Shown in pieces: positions 59,353-64,000 of a DNA stretch of 64,000 nucleotides. Position 1 is the first letter of the stretch. Each line of letters opens with the position of its first letter. The translations under genes were made by a program, and so were the position numbers. The notes under the pieces were generated by a model. That model saw only the letters and a program-made list of their open reading frames with translations, was not told the origin of the DNA and did not search any database. This DNA is from Drosophila pseudoobscura (Eukaryota; Arthropoda; Insecta; Diptera; Drosophilidae): the NCBI RefSeq assembly GCF_009870125.1, contig NC_046680.1, positions 10,168,001 to 10,232,000 on the forward strand, given 5' to 3'.

Positions 59353-60295
59353 TGATCTAATTAAATTGGGTAAATCGGATTATATCAAAGCTAATGTATC
59401 CAACTCGCATAATGATGCCGTCGCATTTGAGGTAAAGCTTGCCAAAGACTTAACGATTTCGGCCCTGAAGGTACGTAGCCGCTATGCATATGGAGACATA
59501 TTTCCGGATGATTGATTATTTTGGTGAATATATATTCACATTCTGGCTTCTTTCTTCAGAGCAAGCTGGAAATATTGACTGGTGGGAGTGCTGGCACCAT
59601 GAAAGTGGAACTGTACAAAGGCGACAAGTGCTTGGGCACCCTGGATAACAACGATGCCCAGCTGGGATACTATGCCAGTTGCGATGGTCTTCGCCTCCAT
59701 GTCATCGATACATTCGCCAGCTTCTGCTTTGACGCTCCCGTTGAGAAATTCGAGCTGAGCAAAGACCAGTACGACAAAAGGTCCGACTCAGTGCGGCATT
59801 ACCTGAAACAAAATCGTCTGGGAAAGTACAACGAGGAGGAAATGCAGCAGATTGAGGAGAAGAAACGACAGCAAGCAGAAGAGGTGCAGAAGCGGGCCGA
59901 GCTGTGTGTCGTTGATAAGCGATGCGAGGTAATCGAATTGAATATACCTTCCCGACGAACAATATATTGACTGCACTGCTCTTTAATGCTCATCAGGTGA
60001 CTGTGCAGGGTAATCCACGGCGTCGCGGTACGATTAAGTACAATGGACCACTTGAAGGCAAAAGTGGTATTTTCATTGGAATACAGTATGATGAACCACT
60101 GGGAAAGAATAACGGAAGGTACCTGCTCATCATAGCACACAATTCTAAAATGCCAACTTATGTCTTTCCCATTCCAGTGTCAATGGAAAAGTATACTTTG
60201 TATGTCCTCCAAATTATGGCGGCTTCGTCTCCCCGTTATCCGTGACTGTGGGTGATTTTCCACCAGAAGACTTCAACCTTGATGAGGAACTCTGA
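59348..60295 (+). CDS. TBCB: Tubulin-folding cofactor B
   Basis: Chaperone that receives alpha-tubulin and, with TBCE, feeds the tubulin heterodimer assembly and disassembly cycle. Exons 59,348-59,470, 59,560-59,928, 59,997-60,118 and 60,178-60,295 join in phase to 243 residues, matching the family length. An N-terminal ubiquitin-like domain occupies roughly residues 12-95 (starting [13 protein letters not shown]). A short coiled coil ([20 protein letters not shown]) lies at about 130-155. The C-terminal CAP-Gly domain from about 165 has [28 protein letters not shown] and the NYGGFV end. The C-terminus is DEEL, the acidic tail typical of TBCB. The ATG at 59,348 is chosen because it opens the conserved domain and because homology with the inverted repeat stops there. 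A longer in-frame upstream extension without good support exists. A candidate ATTAAA signal is at 60,314-60,319. Confidence 0.95.
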
Positions 60296-62034
60296 GCATT
60301 TTTCAATCCAACTATTAAATCTCACATCGCACATACCACTTTAACAGAAAGACTCAACAAAGCTAATTTTAGTTATGCCATTTTGTATTTATTAATTAAA
60401 ACATCTATGTATGTATATCAGATAATCGTACAACATGATTATTTGTAAATTCTATAATCGGCTTTATCATTTTTCTGATTTAATGGTGTTCTCAATCATT
60501 TCACATCTGTTTATATTACTCGTAACTCAACCACTTGTAGACAAAATAAATACCAGAAGAATACATTCTAAAATATTGTGCAATAAGGATATCTGCGGAG
60601 TCCAACGAAATACATTGGCCGCTGATTGATGACAACATATTTGAATATCTGCCAATTGTTAAAGATTTATGTATGCATATCTTCCATGTAGGGGAGCTTT
60701 CTACGTGAGGATATTAAGCATTAAGCTGCTTGCTTTATATGTATATTTATGCTTATGTGTGTGTGTATGCATGTATGTATTTTCTTGCTTAATTCTAATA
60801 TTTATTAATAAATTGCAATCAGCTGTCGTTTAACAACAAATATATAAAACGTTGCATGCGTTTACTCGAAGGTCTAGAAATGTTTTAGAAATGCCTCACA
60901 ATCATGGTAGCTGCAACCTTTAAGTGTAACTATGTTTTGGTATCAATAGATTGATTTTGAGCCTCCACATACTTGTCGAATCAACTAAGATAAATGGTCG
61001 TCTTTTTCTACATCTCACTTGAGATCGGTTCTGCTTTAATAAAACCCATTTACTTTTCCATAACACATAAAAGTCTGATTCTGAAACATTCAACAATCGC
61101 ATAGAGCCCGAGCCTCTATTCCTATCTCTTCGGGCTATGCAAGCAAAGTTGAGCTTAGTGGAAACTAGCTAACAATCGGTCGTAATTGCTTCTGAGTTTT
61201 ACATATTTCGGATTTCGGATAGGTTGAGTAAACTTGTAGCCTTAACAATAATATACGTACAATTCTCGTCTGTGTTCTATGAACTGTTCAAATTGAATGA
61301 AATTAACCAAATCTTCAGTTATAAGTACCAATTTATACCAACTACCGTATTCGAGCATGTCTTAACATTTACAATAGATGCCGTTGGGCATTTTTCATGC
61401 TGTAGAAGAAGAGCTTTGTTTTTCGAACTGCAATCCAAGCATTGATACCTGATGCTGCCCTAAAGTTTGTCAATCAACGTTGTTTAAATTATTTCTTAAA
61501 AATGAAACAACCCGAACTTGGATATCAGTGTATGTATATTGTGTACTTTGATCGTTTTCTTGCCAAGCAATTTATTTTACTGGATATCGACACATAAATG
61601 CAGTTTATAGAGCGTTGATTTCTTCTTGTTAATATTTATTATTATTCTTTTATTGAATTGTGTGATCTGTCATGATTATATTTACTTTAATTTTGTCGAT
61701 TCGAGCCTATAGTCCGCAGGCCTTCCCTAGGTTCCTATCAATTACTGTATTCTATGTAAATATGTGCGTATCTATGTGGGTTCTAATGCATTTTCAAAGT
61801 AGATACATATATATCAGAGCAGAGCTCATCTGCTCGATTGTTCTGCGAGCATGTAGTTTATACCAATGAAGGACACTAACATGTATTTTTTTTACTTGAG
61901 ATTCTGTGTGGCCCTTTAGTACGCATTGACCCAAATATTTAGCAAACATACATACATACAATAGATACGTACAGACTACATATCCCCCCCACAATTAAAG
62001 TAATTTCGCATGCTACGACCCGGTTCTATTATAT
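60296..62034. other. Convergent 3' region of TBCB and par-1
   Basis: AT-rich non-coding DNA that presumably contains the TBCB 3' end and the par-1 3' UTR. Several TTTATT words (minus AATAAA) near 60,385, 60,801, 61,570 and 61,632 are possible par-1 polyA signals. No coding exon is supported. Confidence 0.5.
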
Positions 62035-62829
62035 TTAGAGAGTTGTGGTGCGTAGCATTGCCACATGCGATTTGGTGTTTGGTTTTTCCTCTTCCTTGGC
62101 CACTGGATGCTGTCCATGCTGTTCGGGTGGGACCTGTGGCTCCTTTGATATTGTGCTTGTCCTAGACGCACCCTTTTTGTCTGAACCGCCATGCCTGAAG
62201 GCTGTTAGTTTGCGCACAATGAGGCTGCCCGTGTGTTTGAGGTTCCTTTTTATTCGATTGCTTCCGCCCCTGCCGCTGCCACTGCTGTCATCACCTCTGC
62301 CCTTTTGGCAACTGACATCATCTTCATGTCTTCCACTGTCCACCGATGTGGTCGTTGGACCTTTGGTTGTCTCTTTAATAGATTCACTCGTTTTATTTTC
62401 TAGGCTCTCCCCTTCCTCTTCCAAAATGGCGTTTATTGTATTTAATTCACCGCAGAGGGGCATGATAATTGAATCGCTGGGCTGCGCATCAGTACCCAGC
62501 GAGTCCTGATCACGCACTATGCCGAGGCGAGCTGCCTGCATGTCATCGCCCGACTCCAAATTCTCCTTGGAGCTAAAGGGCGAGTACATTTGAAAAGCCG
62601 AATGCAAGGATCCAGATTTTTTGGAGTCCTCGTTTCCCGCGCTGGACAGCCTGCTCTTTTTGCGCCGCTGAGAGCCATGCTGACTGGTTAGGGATCGGCA
62701 CATAAGCGAAAGATCTGACAGCTTGCTGCTACCGTCATTGCTGGCCGTGTGACGGTAGTCCGTGGAGATAGTGTCGGCCTCAATATCGCGGGCTGCGGCG
62801 GCGATCCCCTCATGGTTATTTTGGTTAAG
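62035..62829 (-). CDS. par-1: Open frame continuing par-1 past its stop codon (possible readthrough extension)
   Basis: After the UGA at 62,832-62,830 the same reading frame stays open for 264 sense codons, to a TAA at 62,037-62,035. Composition is that of a disordered protein rich in Ser, Lys, Asp, Gly and Thr, with basic Ser-rich phosphorylation-type motifs (QRRKKSRLSS, SNRIKRNLKHTGSL). An unconstrained 3' UTR in this AT-rich genome would not usually keep a frame open so long. The stop context is CTG-TGA-CTT, and UGA followed by C is the leaky class. Alternatives are a separate exon reached by alternative splicing, or an unrelated downstream gene. I think the frame is coding; how it is reached is inference. 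Confidence 0.65.
   Translation of the reverse strand, partial: LNQNNHEGIAAAARDIEADTISTDYRHTASNDGSSKLSDLSLMCRSLTSQHGSQRRKKSRLSSAGNEDSKKSGSLHSAFQMYSPFSSKENLESGDDMQAARLGIVRDQDSLGTDAQPSDSIIMPLCGELNTINAILEEEGESLENKTSESIKETTKGPTTTSVDSGRHEDDVSCQKGRGDDSSGSGRGGSNRIKRNLKHTGSLIVRKLTAFRHGGSDKKGASRTSTISKEPQVPPEQHGQHPVAKEEEKPNTKSHVAMLRTTTL
62729..62758 (-). promoter_or_regulatory. Perfect 9-bp hairpin just downstream of the par-1 stop
   Basis: CTACCGTCA and TGACGGTAG are exact inverted copies separated by 12 bases, beginning about 70 nt 3' of the UGA in the transcript. RNA hairpins after leaky stops are known to promote readthrough in some fly genes. The assignment here is speculative. Confidence 0.35.
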
Positions 62830-63302
<473 letters not shown>

Positions 63303-64000
63303 CTGAAATTATATAACCGGTTTAGAATAACCAAAAGTCTCGCGAACCACAATAAAGAATGACGTTTTTATTATATTTTCTGAGACAAGAATTAAGCGTA
63401 TATGGCCTTTCAAATGGCGAGTTGTTTAACTGACCTTTGGATCTGAGCTATTTACTAAATTTCAACTAATTTTAGGAATTGGAAAGTTCTAAGAATTAGC
63501 AACCCCGACAGCTAGAAGGCTGCATTCAAGAGAATGCCAAAAGAAAGCTTTCCTAAACACTATTTTCCGTCATCAAATCGTGGCAAATGCTCGGATCAGC
63601 AGTTTCTGTTGTCAGTGTGTCGGAGATGGCCAATTAGGTCACTTCTAGCCCGCTCCATTCGAGAAATGAGAAATTTAACCAAGAGCTTTCCCTATGATAT
63701 TATTTTTGGTTACTGAAAGCATTCCTTACGGACAGCCGGACAAGTTCCCGTTTATGTCCCAATCTAATTGCGTAAACCCTCCTACTTATGTATTCTTAGG
63801 GCGGACATTGAACATGTTTTAACTTCCAGAGCGAGGGATGCCTTCTGTGGAAAGATGGGAGGGGTATTTCAGAAAATGCAAAGGCGGGAATTAAATAAAA
63901 TTGAAATGCGTGTAGAGGTTTCTTTGCTCACAAATGTTTCACATCATTTATTATGGTTTTATTAAATTATCAATTGTTTTAATTATGCGTTATTTCTTTG
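63303..64000 (-). other. par-1 intron (runs off the window)
   Basis: It begins upstream of the ATTTCAG acceptor before 63,302. No upstream exon is found before the end of the window. Small open frames here have no domain. Confidence 0.7.

Overview
The window is nuclear DNA from a fruit fly, most likely the Drosophila obscura group. The genes are staufen, par-1, a Spatzle, Spn55B, thymidylate kinase, dynactin p62 and TBCB. Introns are short with GT..AG ends, non-coding DNA is AT-rich, and TATA/Inr and Motif-1 promoter elements are visible. A copy of roughly 1.1 kb of a DINE-1/ISY-like Helitron supports the obscura assignment. Species cannot be fixed by reading alone. Most genes have D. melanogaster counterparts I recall on chromosome arm 2R (Muller C), but from different sub-regions (near 55B, and par-1 near 56D), so gene order differs from melanogaster.

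Layout. 1-18.6 kb: no convincing coding exon. It reads as intergenic or large-intron DNA with a TAAT-rich block near 5.5-6.7 kb, microsatellites and the Helitron pair at 14.6-16.1 kb. 18.6-21.8 kb (+): spz6-like cystine-knot ligand, with the first exon not located. 22.4-23.2 kb (-): thymidylate kinase. 24.6-29.1 kb (+): large nuclear protein with an extended PHD finger (TCF20/RAI1 type). 30.4-34.5 kb (-): secreted protein with one chitin-binding domain (CPAP1-like) and a Gln-rich tail. 34.5-44.8 kb: mostly non-coding, with a 78-aa secreted-peptide gene at 39.1 kb and a possible small secreted-peptide remnant at 35.8 kb. 44.9-49.6 kb (-): staufen. 50.7-52.9 kb: a direct-repeat pair flanking a terminal-inverted-repeat element. 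53.1-54.6 kb (-): Spn55B. 55.5-56.8 kb (+): short-chain dehydrogenase. 57.0-58.5 kb (-): dynactin p62. 59.3-60.3 kb (+): TBCB. 62.0-63.3 kb (-): the 3' end of par-1, running off the right edge.

Functional links are mostly those of neighbours rather than one pathway. Staufen, Par-1, dynactin p62 and TBCB all act on the microtubule cytoskeleton or RNA transport, but nothing in the sequence ties them into a single regulatory unit.

The most notable observations are: (1) a 264-codon open frame directly continuing the par-1 frame after its UGA stop, suggesting stop-codon readthrough; (2) a long imperfect inverted repeat spanning the divergent dynactin p62/TBCB promoter region and ending at the TBCB start codon; (3) the 50.7-52.9 kb repeat structure; (4) a duplicated Motif-1 promoter element near 23.7 kb; (5) two small secreted-peptide candidates.
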